In this document: positions 1 through 8,841 of the stretch, one piece after another
Position numbering within the stretch: position 1 is the stretch's first letter
Layout: every line of letters begins with the position of its first letter
Assembly (NCBI GenBank): GCA_034401135.1
Contig: JAWZSP010000002.1
Location: forward strand, 4,898,001-4,962,000
Reading direction: 5' to 3'
DNA from: Volutella citrinella
Taxonomy: Eukaryota; Ascomycota; Sordariomycetes; Hypocreales; Nectriaceae
DNA: 64,000 bases
The notes under the pieces: model-generated
Seen by the model: the letters and a program-made list of their open reading frames with translations, nothing else
Databases searched by the model: none
What the model was told of the DNA's origin: nothing
Made by a program: the position numbers and the translations under genes

Positions 1-78
1 ACTGTCTTCAGACGAAAACGAACCTCGTGCAGAGCCTACGCTCGCCAGTGCGATAATCAAGGGAGTTTGCCAAAGCAT
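1..78 (-). CDS. 5' end of a secreted-protein gene, cut by window start
   Basis: Reading leftwards from an ATG at 78, 26 codons stay open to the window edge. The peptide starts MLWQTPLIIALASVGSARG, a short n-region followed by a hydrophobic stretch and small residues, as in a fungal secretion signal peptide. A TATA-like sequence lies about 105-120 bp upstream (184-195). The function cannot be told because the rest of the gene is outside the window. The signal-peptide reading is an inference from composition only. Confidence 0.5.
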   Translation of the reverse strand, partial: MLWQTPLIIALASVGSARGSFSSEDS

Positions 79-498
79 CTTGCGCTTGTGTATCAAAACA
101 ATGCGTTGGAGGGATCTTCTTGCAGAATAGGTGATATGGATAGAGATGATGAGTAAATGTTTCTGGACCTGTAGAATTCCTATTATTTATATAAATTCAG
201 TAGTCTCTCTCCTCCCAATTTACTCTTCGTTTGCCAAGATAGGACAGAGCGCCAAGCATAGCCTCACCCGAGCTCCGCGGCCAAATCCGCGGAGCTGACA
301 CGTCGTCATCCCCCACGTAAGCATAAATAATATAGCATCGGACATAAGACAGTCGTAAGTCCCCGACTGGACCATCATCTCGTCGGCTTACTTGTTGTGG
401 GGTTCAGGATGATAATGCCATTTTCCTCGTCCTCCTGTCCTATAACCGGAACATCAATGTTGAGCTCAGCGATGGATATCTCAACCTGAATTTTCCAG
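79..498. other. Intergenic, shared by a gene start (left) and a gene end (right)
   Basis: About 420 bp between the partial gene and the 3' end of the Zn2Cys6 regulator. Apart from the TATA-like box I see no gene, RNA or repeat here. Confidence 0.5.
184..195 (-). promoter_or_regulatory. TATA-like box for the partial secreted-protein gene
   Basis: The minus strand reads an ATTTATATAAAT-type sequence, a little over 100 bp upstream of the ATG at 78, in an otherwise mixed-composition region. Position and sequence fit a core promoter; there is no other support. Confidence 0.35.
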
Positions 499-2337
499 TT
501 AGCTCACACCATCATAAATTAGAATGCCGGGGGGAACGGTTTGCCTAACCCTATCAATGGCTGTCGGATCAATCCCAGATGCCCTCAGCGTCTGCGCTAG
601 TCGTATCGCGAGCGAAGCCGTGAACGCATTGTTTTTCCCAACCTCGATCATGACGTCCATGAGCGCTGCGAGTTTTGCCTCGCTCTCAGTGTTTCCCGAG
701 GCCAAAAAGTCGGATAGGAAAAACGATGCGGTGATGTAGGTAGAAAAGGACATGAGCGGGTTGCGGAAGAGTGTGTTGATATCAGCCACCAGCGCGATAA
801 TCATGACAATCTGAAGCGCCGAGAGAGATACCCTGGTATGTATCTGTGGAAATGCATCCATGCCCATCTGTGACCTCGTTGTTATAGCCTGATGGATGCA
901 AATCAATGCCGTGTGCAGCTGGAGGTTGATTAGCACGGCGTTAATGTTGCCAATGTTGTCAGGGCATCGCAAATCAAAAGGCATAGTATCGAATGCGTTG
1001 GTGAGGCTATTGTCAAGCTGCTGAAGCCGGAGCCAGTCATTCTGGTCAATATCCTCGTCGTTGCCCCTGGAGAACTCAAAACACTCGTTGAAGAGGTGAA
1101 CAGCGACGACTCTGCAAGCGCTGGTAGACAGCCCCCACATCTCCTGCTTGAGGGCCTGCTTGAGAGTAAGGGAGGTCACTGGCATGTTTTGTAGGAAGGC
1201 ATCTACCGAGGCTGGCAGCCGGGTCTGGACCTGTTGGCGTCGTTAGTACGAAATGTACAAGCAGGAAAGGACGAGGACTTGCGCTGCGGGCATCCAGCAT
1301 GGTAGGCCAGCCACCGGTACTGCTTGTGATCCTATCAGTGGAAAACATGACCCAAAACGTCTTTCTGCGCTCTTCCTCCTCCGAAAAGTCTGTTGCGGGT
1401 GGAAGCGTCAAGCCAATAGTGTTCTTCCCATCTAGTCTGTGCAGGCCAAGAATGTGGCCCAGCCGGATTGCTCTCGCGATGCTCATAGAAGCCCTCGAAA
1501 ACCACAGGTGCTGGGCCTCAAAATGGCTGATGAGAATCCAGGATTGGACGTGGGCCAGCGAGATTTGATCTCTATCATTCTGGGCGACCGTCAGCTTCGT
1601 TGTGGCAGCTAACGAGTAATCGACCCTTGCTCACCCTCATCTCGTCAGCCTGGGTGTATTGGCGTGCCCGTCGATAAAATGCCTCGGCCAAGTGTTTGTA
1701 ATCAGACGATGCACTTGCGCCGGCGGCTAGGATTGCATATTGCAGACACATCGGTGGCCGCATGTGTGCAGGCTTGTACAGCGAGGCAATATATTTAGCT
1801 TCATGAATCATGGATGAGTCTGATTGCAGCCTCGTGAAGTAAATACTCGTGCTGTCAAACATTATCAACTCTCGCACAACTGCACAAGGATTTCCAGCTA
1901 CCTACAGCTCCTCTGCCACATTGTGCGGCGGGAGTTGCTCCGTTTGGCCGGTATCACTGAGCTCTGTTCCAGACGACGGCTCAGGTGAGGGACCTTGCTT
2001 GTCCAGCCGGTGCTCTAGTTCTCCTGGGAGCATCGTCAATAAGCACAGTCAAATGCATATTACTCAATATGGATAACAGAGAAAACCACTTACGAATCCT
2101 TTCTTCCAGATTGCGCACATGGGGTCTCTTGATGGTTATGACTGGGCGTTTCCGTGCTGATGGAAACTCGCACCGCTCGCCCGCCTTGACACAGCGACTG
2201 CAAGCCGGTAGCGACCGGTCGCATCTCTGCTTTCGGTTCTTACACAGATAGCAGGATAGGGACGAGAGCTCCAGTGGGCCCGAGTCACCGCCAAGAGATG
2301 ACCGCGGCGACTGTGAGGCTTGTGATCCCTCAGACAT
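499..2337 (-). CDS. Zn(II)2Cys6 transcription factor with fungal TF domain
   Basis: Five exons are inferred: 2337-2094, 2023-1958, 1879-1635, 1579-1283 and 1230-499, giving 527 aa with all phases consistent. The N-terminus holds a zinc binuclear cluster, CYLCKNRKQRCDRSLPACSR followed by C-x6-C spacing, then a basic linker and a short coiled coil (LEERIRELEHRL) that forms only when intron 1 is removed. The middle region (MRPPMCLQYAILAAG, LAEAFYRRARQY, and the RKTFWVMFSTDR block) matches the fungal-specific TF domain (PF04082). It should act in the nucleus as a pathway-specific regulator; the target is unknown. Intron 4 (1231-1282) begins with GC rather than GT. The exon 2/3 join (intron 1880-1957) is the least certain, since the nearest GT would leave only 26 nt. 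Its neighbours do not form an obvious pathway. Confidence 0.85.
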
Positions 2338-2855
2338 TGTTGTAGGAATTGGGTTGAGTGTGTCCAGGATACGTCCAGAAGGCGAGGTGGGGTTAGCTCC
2401 CAGGCTTCATCAGATCCTAGCACGTGCGCCACAGATGCTAGTGGATTATAGCGGGCTATAAGCCCCAGAGGCGCTGTACTGTCCCCAACTCCGCTTCCAG
2501 ATTTCTCGGCTTGTGCGCTTTCTGTTCAAGGCCTGGACGAACTTCCGCGTCAAACTACAAGAGAAATCGCGCAACACATAGGAGGAACCAAGGATAGAAG
2601 CATCAGGTAAGGCTGGCGAACCCGTTATCCTTGGTTTCCATAAGCACTAGATAAGATGCGGCTTGGGATTTATCCGGGATGCACGGAGAATTCGCTTCCG
2701 GCAGAAAAGGCGGGGTCTACTCCGCATCGCGACAAGTAATAACACCAACACGTCATGGTTTTGGCCTACAAAATGAGAATTTTATTCGCACGATAGGTAC
2801 TATCATCAAGCCATACACTCGCAAGCTAAGGTCCGTAAATGGCAACCAGAAATAA
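2338..2855. other. Intergenic upstream of the Zn2Cys6 gene
   Basis: About 520 bp, presumably the promoter of the regulator (start 2337) and the terminator side of the Pro-rich gene. No gene, tRNA or clear repeat seen. Confidence 0.5.
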
Positions 2856-3698
2856 CTAAAACACGCCACGTGCATTCACAGCAACAGCGCCAGCTACCAA
2901 ATAGAGACCAACAAACTCTACGGCGTGTACAGAATTTGCAGTGTTTGCAGCTCTTGCTGGAGCGGTAGTGGTGCTTGTAGAGGAAGTTGTAGAGGTGGTA
3001 GAGGTAGTCGACTCAGTAGTAGACGTAGTCGTAGTCGATGAGGAAGTCGTGGTGGTGGATGCATCAGCTATCGAACGGGACGAGGCCCCCTTGTTGGAAG
3101 AGCCCGAGTTTCCTGTATCGCCTGGGTTGTATCCTGTTTCCTTTGCTGGAGGAGGGGGAATGACAACGCCACTTCCGCCGGGGTATTGATCGCCAGAGCT
3201 GTTGTCTCCCCCAGAGTTGTTGTCTCCGCCTGAACCAGAATCTTGGTTGCCATCATCGGATTCGGGATCGGGAGGGTCTACACCCTTGCTTCCCTTGGGG
3301 CGAGGAGGGCGATTGGGAGGCGGGCGATTCGGGGGTGGAGGGACCGGGCGATTGGGAGGTGGTGGTGGTGGTGGAACTGGAGGAGGCGGTGGGCGGTAAG
3401 GTGGAGGAGGTTGATTCGGAGGGGGAGGAGGGCGGTATGGTGGAGGTGGTTGATTCGGGGGAGGTTGGTTAGGAGGAGGTGGAGGGCGGTAAGGCGGAGG
3501 CACCGGCTGGTTAGGAGGAGGAGGACGATAAGCGGGCGGCGGAGGAGGCGGCGGTGGAGGCACATGGACAGGTGGCGGCCGAACAGGAGGAACAACCGCC
3601 CGCAGGCGTATCGAGTTGCATTCCTTGCTGTCACTGACACATGCCAGGGTAGAGGAACAAGCAAGAACGAGGACTGCAAAGCAATTCGAGTACTTCAT
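2856..3698 (-). CDS. Proline-rich, Ser/Thr-rich secreted surface protein, possibly GPI-anchored
   Basis: A 280-aa protein starting at MKYSNCFAVLVLACSSTLAC, a good signal peptide; this ATG is preferred over one 15 codons upstream because the extra residues would precede the signal. Order of regions: signal peptide (about 1-18), a long Pro-rich domain with repeated PPPPNQPPP / PPYRPPPPP units (about 35-130), an acidic Gly/Ser/Asp linker (DSGSGGDNNSGGD), then a Ser/Thr tract (STTTTSTTESTTSTTSTT) typical of heavily O-mannosylated cell-wall proteins, and a moderately hydrophobic C-terminus ending VAGAVAVNARGVF that could be a GPI signal. The likely location is the cell wall or outer surface. No catalytic domain is visible. 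The repeat leaves long shadow frames on the opposite strand. Confidence 0.72.
   Translation of the reverse strand: MKYSNCFAVLVLACSSTLACVSDSKECNSIRLRAVVPPVRPPPVHVPPPPPPPPPAYRPPPPNQPVPPPYRPPPPPNQPPPNQPPPPYRPPPPPNQPPPPYRPPPPPVPPPPPPPNRPVPPPPNRPPPNRPPRPKGSKGVDPPDPESDDGNQDSGSGGDNNSGGDNSSGDQYPGGSGVVIPPPPAKETGYNPGDTGNSGSSNKGASSRSIADASTTTTSSSTTTTSTTESTTSTTSTTSSTSTTTAPARAANTANSVHAVEFVGLYLVAGAVAVNARGVF
3357..3375. repeat. (GGT)n/(ACC)n microsatellite
   Basis: A run of GGT triplets on the plus strand codes a run of prolines in the Pro-rich protein. It is prone to length change by slippage in whole codons. Confidence 0.6.
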
Positions 3699-4850
3699 CT
3701 TGATACTGAGTATGCTGTGGACAGCATGATGCCAACAGACCATCCCGGTACAGACAGAGGGGGATTCGCCGTCGATTTATCCTTCCACAAGCCTTGCATC
3801 ACAACAGGGATACTCTATCACGGGAATCACTATAACTTGGGTGGGTTGAATTGTGGCGTTTCTCATGCTCGCTTGCAATCGGCAGACAGCCTGGCAATCA
3901 GCCCGAGGCAACATCAAGGGCAGTCCAGAATGCCACCGGCTTGCATGCCAAGCAATACATGCATGATGTGGCCAGAACAAAGTCGAGTGCACTGGCTGTC
4001 TCACCTATCACCGTCAAGATGAATGACACTGGAGCCTGCGACCTGGTAAGGCACTAGGAGGCTTGTGCTGCCATACACCGCACTGGCTGCACATTGACCT
4101 GGCGTTTCGAGGGTTCTAGCCTGCTACTGCCCCCCACCCTGGCACCAGCACGCTGTTCTGGACCTGCCTGGCCTCGCCTATGCACTCTGGCGAACCGATA
4201 ATGCCACGGACAGGGGGCCCTCAGCCGCATTCGCAGTCGCACCGCCCAGCAACCACCCAGTCGTATTCTGCCTCGGCCGCGGTCGCAATAGGCTCAGATG
4301 GACTGCAAAAAACTCTGATGGGGCTTTGTCGCCGGGCAGGGCACTACCCTTGGGGAGCAGATTGAGGAGAAGACATGACCATGTTACTTGGCCTCCAAGA
4401 CGGCGGATCCTCAGTAGACATCCCGCGGGTGTCCAGCAACGCTAGGATCCAGCAACGGTCCAGTAGTTTAGGCGGTCCATGGGATGGGCCGGAGACAAGT
4501 TTCCCAGCACTAAAAGGAGGCAAACTTGGTTGGGTGGTATTGGCAAAGAAGGCTACCAATGAAAACGCCAACAAATTGTATATTGGTTTGAGGAGCTGGA
4601 GCTGAATACGCCACCGCCACAATCGGCCGCATTGGGATGCTGTGTGCTACGAAAGAGGAATGTTCAGCTGCTGCTCAAGAAGTCACATTTCTCCAGGTTC
4701 CGCCTCGTAGTTTCGAAGGCCGAAAGCCGGGCCAGCAGTGACCAGTTAGCCCTTGTATTGTACTAGTCGATCAGAAAGAATATTATTTATGCTTAGATTG
4801 TCAGATCAGAGAAATTCGGCCAAGTAGCTCCCACGCCCCCGTATGTAGAT
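3699..4850. other. Intergenic, about 1.15 kb, no supported gene
   Basis: Lies upstream of the Pro-rich gene and downstream of the hydrolase gene. A 92-codon minus-strand frame (4344-4622) begins with a hydrophobic segment but lacks any recognisable motif, so it is not called. Confidence 0.45.
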
Positions 4851-6497
4851 TCAGTACTTGATCACATACTCAAGTCTCCTGGCCAGCCAGCACCCAATCG
4901 TCACACCCACCACATCACGGCTGGCATCACGCTTAAACACAAGCGTCCAATCACCCGGCGGCTTCGCGTCCTGTCCGCGCGGGCACGCAAGCGACCACAC
5001 ATCTTCTCCCAAGCAGCTCATCAGGTGCGGCGCCCCAGTTCCAAAGAATCCCTCAAAGACGCCGTACAAGAGCCCGCTGAAGCCGGTGCAGGAAAAAGTA
5101 GAGTCAATCTCCTCGCAATAAAACTTACCTTGCAGCTCAGACGAGGCGTCGATGATGGACTGGAGGGGGGCAAGGGGGGTGATGCGCAGCGCGTTGAGAG
5201 TTCGGTTCTCGGCTAGACGCTGGATGTGCAGCGAGTTGCCGTCGATTGTGGCGATCATAGCTCGAGATTCGCCCCTCGTTGGCGATGTGAGCTTGATGGT
5301 TTCCGAGTAGTTTGCGTACAGAACTGAGACTTCTCCCGGTTTGCTGCCCTTGCTGATTTTGACAGCCAGTTGGGTCTCCTCATCGAGGTAGTTGCCCACC
5401 CAGTCATCAGACGCCTCAACAACCGGGTATTGCTTCTCAGATAAGCCCAAAAGCTGGGCCAGAATATACTCCGAGGCCCCCTTTGCGTCTGCTTCGTGGT
5501 TGAGAAGCACGACGACGGAGATGCGCTGCTCTGGTGCCTGGAGTCTGTTGAGACGGTACCCTCTCAGAGCGCCGCCGTGACCAATAACCTGCACTCCGCC
5601 GACATCGCCTCGTGACAGTCCGTAGTGATATTCAGATGGCGTGCCGTCACTGAAAGCTCCTTGTTGCAGCCCACGCTGATGATACCAGCTGTCGGCATTG
5701 CTCAGGGATGCGTCCAAGAATTTCTCATACGCAATCATATCGAGCAGGGAAGCACCAATTCCTGCATCCCCATCCCATTGGATCCTGTTGATGGCCTGCA
5801 CGTATCCTCGCTGCTCGTCCCCTTCATAGCCAGCGCAGGTGTCGGCGTACTTGGCAGAATCCGAGCGTATGGCTGCCGTGTTCATGGCAGCGGGCTTGAA
5901 GATGCGCTCATCGAGCAGTTCTGCAAACGGTCGTTGTGTGACAGCCTCAATGATTCGGGCTAAGATGTGAAAGTTGGTGTTGCAGTATGAGTACTCTGTT
6001 CCAGAAGCAAAGTGCAGTGACTTGGTTCGCTCCATCATCTTGGGGGCGTCTTCGGCCAGCGAGAACGGCGTCTCGGGTAGTGCTCCAAGCAGCGTGCAGA
6101 GAGCCCAGTAGTCTCTGATACCGGAAGAGTTGTTGCACAGATGGTCAATATCGAGACTGGCCTTTTCGGCAGGGCCGAGTGTGATGAGCTCATCGAGCCT
6201 GGCCTTGAGCTGCTCCCGGAAACTTCCCGCCGAGACGTCGACGGTTGGTGGCGGGTTCTGCTCCAAGTCAAGCAACAGGCCGCAAATCATCTGCTTGGAA
6301 ATGGAGCAGATTGGAATTATGGTGCCAATCGTCATTGGAGTTCTCGTCTCCAAGTTTGCGTAACCCCAGATCTGCGTGCCGATGAGCTGGCCATCCTTGA
6401 CGACAGCAACTGCGCCTCCCGGTCCGCGCACTTTCGTGGGGATCGTGTTCAGCACCTTCTTGACTGATTGGAAATTCACTGCCATTTTAGATGTCAT
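4851..6497 (-). CDS. Serine beta-lactamase-like hydrolase, D-aminopeptidase type (peptidase family S12)
   Basis: Single exon, 548 aa from the ATG at 6497. The frame is open for a further 84 codons upstream, but those residues are unlike the family, whereas VKKVLNTIP...GPGGAVAVVKDG is the usual start of a class C beta-lactamase/DD-peptidase fold. Catalytic motifs are all visible: SxxK as S65-I-S-K68, YxN as Y171-C-N173 and HGG at 307-309 in place of KTG. After about residue 360 come two further domains (WVGNYLDEETQLAVKI... and ...GKFYCEEIDSTFSC...), the layout of Ochrobactrum-type D-aminopeptidase. Expected activity is hydrolysis of peptides, amides or esters with D-residues, or a related ester substrate. 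There is no clear signal peptide, so it is probably intracellular. The D-aminopeptidase label is inferred from architecture. Confidence 0.82.
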   Translation of the reverse strand: MTSKMAVNFQSVKKVLNTIPTKVRGPGGAVAVVKDGQLIGTQIWGYANLETRTPMTIGTIIPICSISKQMICGLLLDLEQNPPPTVDVSAGSFREQLKARLDELITLGPAEKASLDIDHLCNNSSGIRDYWALCTLLGALPETPFSLAEDAPKMMERTKSLHFASGTEYSYCNTNFHILARIIEAVTQRPFAELLDERIFKPAAMNTAAIRSDSAKYADTCAGYEGDEQRGYVQAINRIQWDGDAGIGASLLDMIAYEKFLDASLSNADSWYHQRGLQQGAFSDGTPSEYHYGLSRGDVGGVQVIGHGGALRGYRLNRLQAPEQRISVVVLLNHEADAKGASEYILAQLLGLSEKQYPVVEASDDWVGNYLDEETQLAVKISKGSKPGEVSVLYANYSETIKLTSPTRGESRAMIATIDGNSLHIQRLAENRTLNALRITPLAPLQSIIDASSELQGKFYCEEIDSTFSCTGFSGLLYGVFEGFFGTGAPHLMSCLGEDVWSLACPRGQDAKPPGDWTLVFKRDASRDVVGVTIGCWLARRLEYVIKY

Positions 6498-6845
6498 GAA
6501 TGTTTCCCCTAGATAGATTTGAGCAATAGTTGACAATCTGAAATGGCGCAACCCCGCTCGTATGTCATAGATAAAATGCCCCGCACCTGGAGAGACATTC
6601 ACGTTCGTGTACCCAATCGCAGCCGCCTTGTCGCGCCGGAAGATCTGTTTTCCCACCATCATCTCAACCTTGGAATAACAGTTTCCCCCAATCTTGAGAA
6701 TGAGCAATGATGTATCAACCGGCCGTGATCCCCTTTGCCAACGATACATATTTTTATGTCTTATGAATGGTTCATATCTCTTATATATCTGGCAGAAAGA
6801 GGAAGATGCACAATCACATTTCCCTTCATAACAAGGACAATCAGT
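6498..6845. other. Intergenic / 5' region of the S12 hydrolase
   Basis: Contains the in-frame upstream extension of the hydrolase ORF (to 6749), which is judged non-coding, and the 3' side of the next gene. Nothing else seen. Confidence 0.4.
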
Positions 6846-7982
6846 TCATTTCCCATTTTTCTCTTCTGCTCTCACAAATGATACCACACGGGAGACAACA
6901 CTCCTCGCAGCGGGGCCCAACTCCTCGTCCTTCAGCCATTCAATATCATCCGGAACACCTGCCTCCCGCCTTCTATCCACACCCCGTCCATCCCACGCCA
7001 TCACCCAGCCACTCTTGGGCTGACTATGCTTCCGTCGCTTCCGCAGCACCAGGTTTACAATGTCAAACCTCCACTGCTGGACCTGCTCCACCACACTACG
7101 CAACTGCTTCTCTTTCGGCCCAAAGGTTTCCAGCACGAAGTGGAACTGGGCGTTTGCGTCAAACAGAGGGATCAGATCTGGCGCCGCAACGTGCGGAAAG
7201 CGTGGGCACCCCAAGCTTAGCTCTTTACCGGTCGCCGTAGTTGGATCTTGGTTCCATGCAGACCAGTCGTGGCGGTTTACCCGCACAGTCAGTGACCGAA
7301 TAGGCAATGTGAAAATGTTCTCCTTCACAAAGGCTTGCACGGCTCGTCGCTCTTCCCTGTCCGTAATCCCCTGCATCGTAGAGCGTAAGAGGCCGCGTGC
7401 ATGAACCCTTTCCGAGTTTATGCATTCGATCCAGCCATAGAAGGAGAAGATCCCCTTTGTGTCCTCCCTGTCATCTGGTGAGTTGTCGAGCTTCTTCTGC
7501 AAAAACGTCAAGTCTACATGCTGCAGAAGCAGGACCTGCCAGGCATGTAGATGGCAGAAGAAGACGTCCTGCCGAAAGTAACGACGTTGATGGTCTCTCA
7601 TTGGGTGACAATCTGGGGCGCCCTCGTAAATGACCAAGGTCGTCTGCCGCAGCGGTAGGTCCCACGTGTCGAGGTAGACGGCGCGACAGGTGCGCAACAA
7701 GGCTGTGTCTACTCGGCGCTGTTCAATCAGGCCGTCAGCCGAAGATGACAGGCTGTTGTCAGACTCAGAGTACGTCGATAATGCCAATTCGAAGATGGTC
7801 TCTCGAATTTCTGGAGGTAGAAGCGACAGAGGGCTCTGCGGCTGTGATCTAGCCGTGTCTCGCCTCAGAGTTGCGGCCAGAGGGATATCGCAGTGGTTGT
7901 ACATGTTGTAGCCTTGTGTAGTCTGGTCTGGGACTTGGTCGGTCCACGGCGATGGCCAGACAAGCCAAGAGCTGTCCAGCAT
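6846..7982 (-). CDS. DUF7730-type protein (F-box-like fungal family)
   Basis: Single exon, 378 aa. After a variable N-terminus of about 50 residues comes SPLSLLPPEIRETIFELAL, the LPxEIRxxIxELAL signature that opens fungal DUF7730/F-box-like proteins, followed by LLRTCRAVYLDT and a region on hydrophobic and aromatic residues (HAWQVLLLQHVDLTFLQ) that fits the family. The family is common and expanded in fungi and has no settled biochemical role; the N-terminal motif resembles an F-box, suggesting but not proving a link to SCF ubiquitin ligases. No signal peptide or membrane segment. It lies head-to-head with the tRNA gene region. Confidence 0.7.
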   Translation of the reverse strand: MLDSSWLVWPSPWTDQVPDQTTQGYNMYNHCDIPLAATLRRDTARSQPQSPLSLLPPEIRETIFELALSTYSESDNSLSSSADGLIEQRRVDTALLRTCRAVYLDTWDLPLRQTTLVIYEGAPDCHPMRDHQRRYFRQDVFFCHLHAWQVLLLQHVDLTFLQKKLDNSPDDREDTKGIFSFYGWIECINSERVHARGLLRSTMQGITDREERRAVQAFVKENIFTLPIRSLTVRVNRHDWSAWNQDPTTATGKELSLGCPRFPHVAAPDLIPLFDANAQFHFVLETFGPKEKQLRSVVEQVQQWRFDIVNLVLRKRRKHSQPKSGWVMAWDGRGVDRRREAGVPDDIEWLKDEELGPAARSVVSRVVSFVRAEEKNGK

Positions 7983-8200
7983 GGTCTTGAATATTGTGTC
8001 GTCTGGTGCCAGGCGAGTCCGAGCACAACTCCTTCAGCTGTGGAAGTTTCGACTGCGACTTAATTGACAGGTTGACTCTTCAGAAGGTCAAGGGTGCAGA
8101 TGCCCGGTCGCTTACTCGTATGACAGCCGCCGTGACTCACCGGCCGAGCGCCCGTAGATGCTTAGTGCTAATTGTGAGACACCGCTTTCAGTAAAATACA

Positions 8201-8294
8201 TCCGGTATGGTGTAGTGGCTAACATTTCGCGCTCTCATAACCTGAGAGATCATCTCGATCCGCGGAGCCCAGGGTTCGATTCCCTGTACCGGAG
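8201..8294 (+). tRNA. tRNA-Glu (anticodon CUC) with a 22-nt intron
   Basis: A complete cloverleaf can be drawn. The acceptor stem TCCGGTA (8201-8207) pairs with TACCGGA (8287-8293) and 8294 is the discriminator G. The D-arm holds GGTGTAGTGGCTAA and the T-arm GGGTTCGATTCCC. The anticodon stem is TCGCG (8227-8231) with CGCGG (8261-8265), and the loop reads CTCTCA + C with anticodon CTC at 8234-8236. The intron (8238-8259) sits one base 3' of the anticodon, the canonical nuclear site, and contains GAGAG that can pair with the anticodon loop, as tRNA splicing endonuclease substrates do. A T-rich Pol III terminator follows immediately. Confidence 0.95.
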
Positions 8295-8303
8295 TTTCTT
8301 TTT
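8295..8303 (+). terminator. RNA polymerase III terminator of tRNA-Glu
   Basis: TTTCTTTTT directly follows the discriminator base, and a back-up run of T residues lies at about 8341-8350. Runs of four or more T are the normal Pol III stop. Confidence 0.8.
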
Positions 8304-8841
8304 GCCATTTGCTATTTAACATACACATTTAGTGTTGCAATTTTTTTTTTGGCCATCACAGATACTCTAGGGGCGGCATTGCCTGAAGGGATCAACCGTC
8401 TAATCGGCTGTTACCCAGCCTCCGAGGGTGTGGATAAAGAACGCGGTTGAGAGTGCAGTTGTCAACGCCTACTCAGTGCACCAGCCAGGGCGGAATTAGT
8501 ATATCTACGGGTATCATAGGTTTCCATGTACTATCTCTCGGAGTTAGGGACTTGACAAATCGCCTCAACTAGTATTTCCAGTGATGACAGCTCACAGGTA
8601 CTAATGTTGGTCGGTTGTGTAACGAGTGGCGCTGTGTGGCTGGCAGTGTCTGTCCTCGTGCTTTTGTTTGCTTGTTTCAGCCGACTCGTTGGCAGGTTCG
8701 TACCTTGAGGATTAAAATCGGCCCGTAGCAAGAATTACCCCGCCTGGAATGATGGTTTGGATGCTGGGCGGTCTTCATCTCCACAACGCATCGCCGTTCA
8801 GGTATCAATATCAACCCACACACTTGACTCCATTCAGCACC
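8304..8841. other. Intergenic between tRNA and DUF6604 gene
   Basis: About 540 bp with a T run near its left end. Presumed promoter of the DUF6604 gene. No further feature recognised. Confidence 0.5.

Noticed and set aside
3243..4022. 259-codon plus-strand frame rich in Arg and Trp opposite the Pro-rich gene
   Set aside because: It is a by-product of CCN repeats on the other strand; no signal, domain or start context supports it.
4344..4622. 92-codon minus-strand frame with a hydrophobic start
   Set aside because: No family resemblance, no supporting splice or promoter signals; could be chance.
6498..6749. N-terminal extension of the S12 hydrolase
   Set aside because: The residues do not resemble the family and the conserved part begins right after the ATG at 6497.
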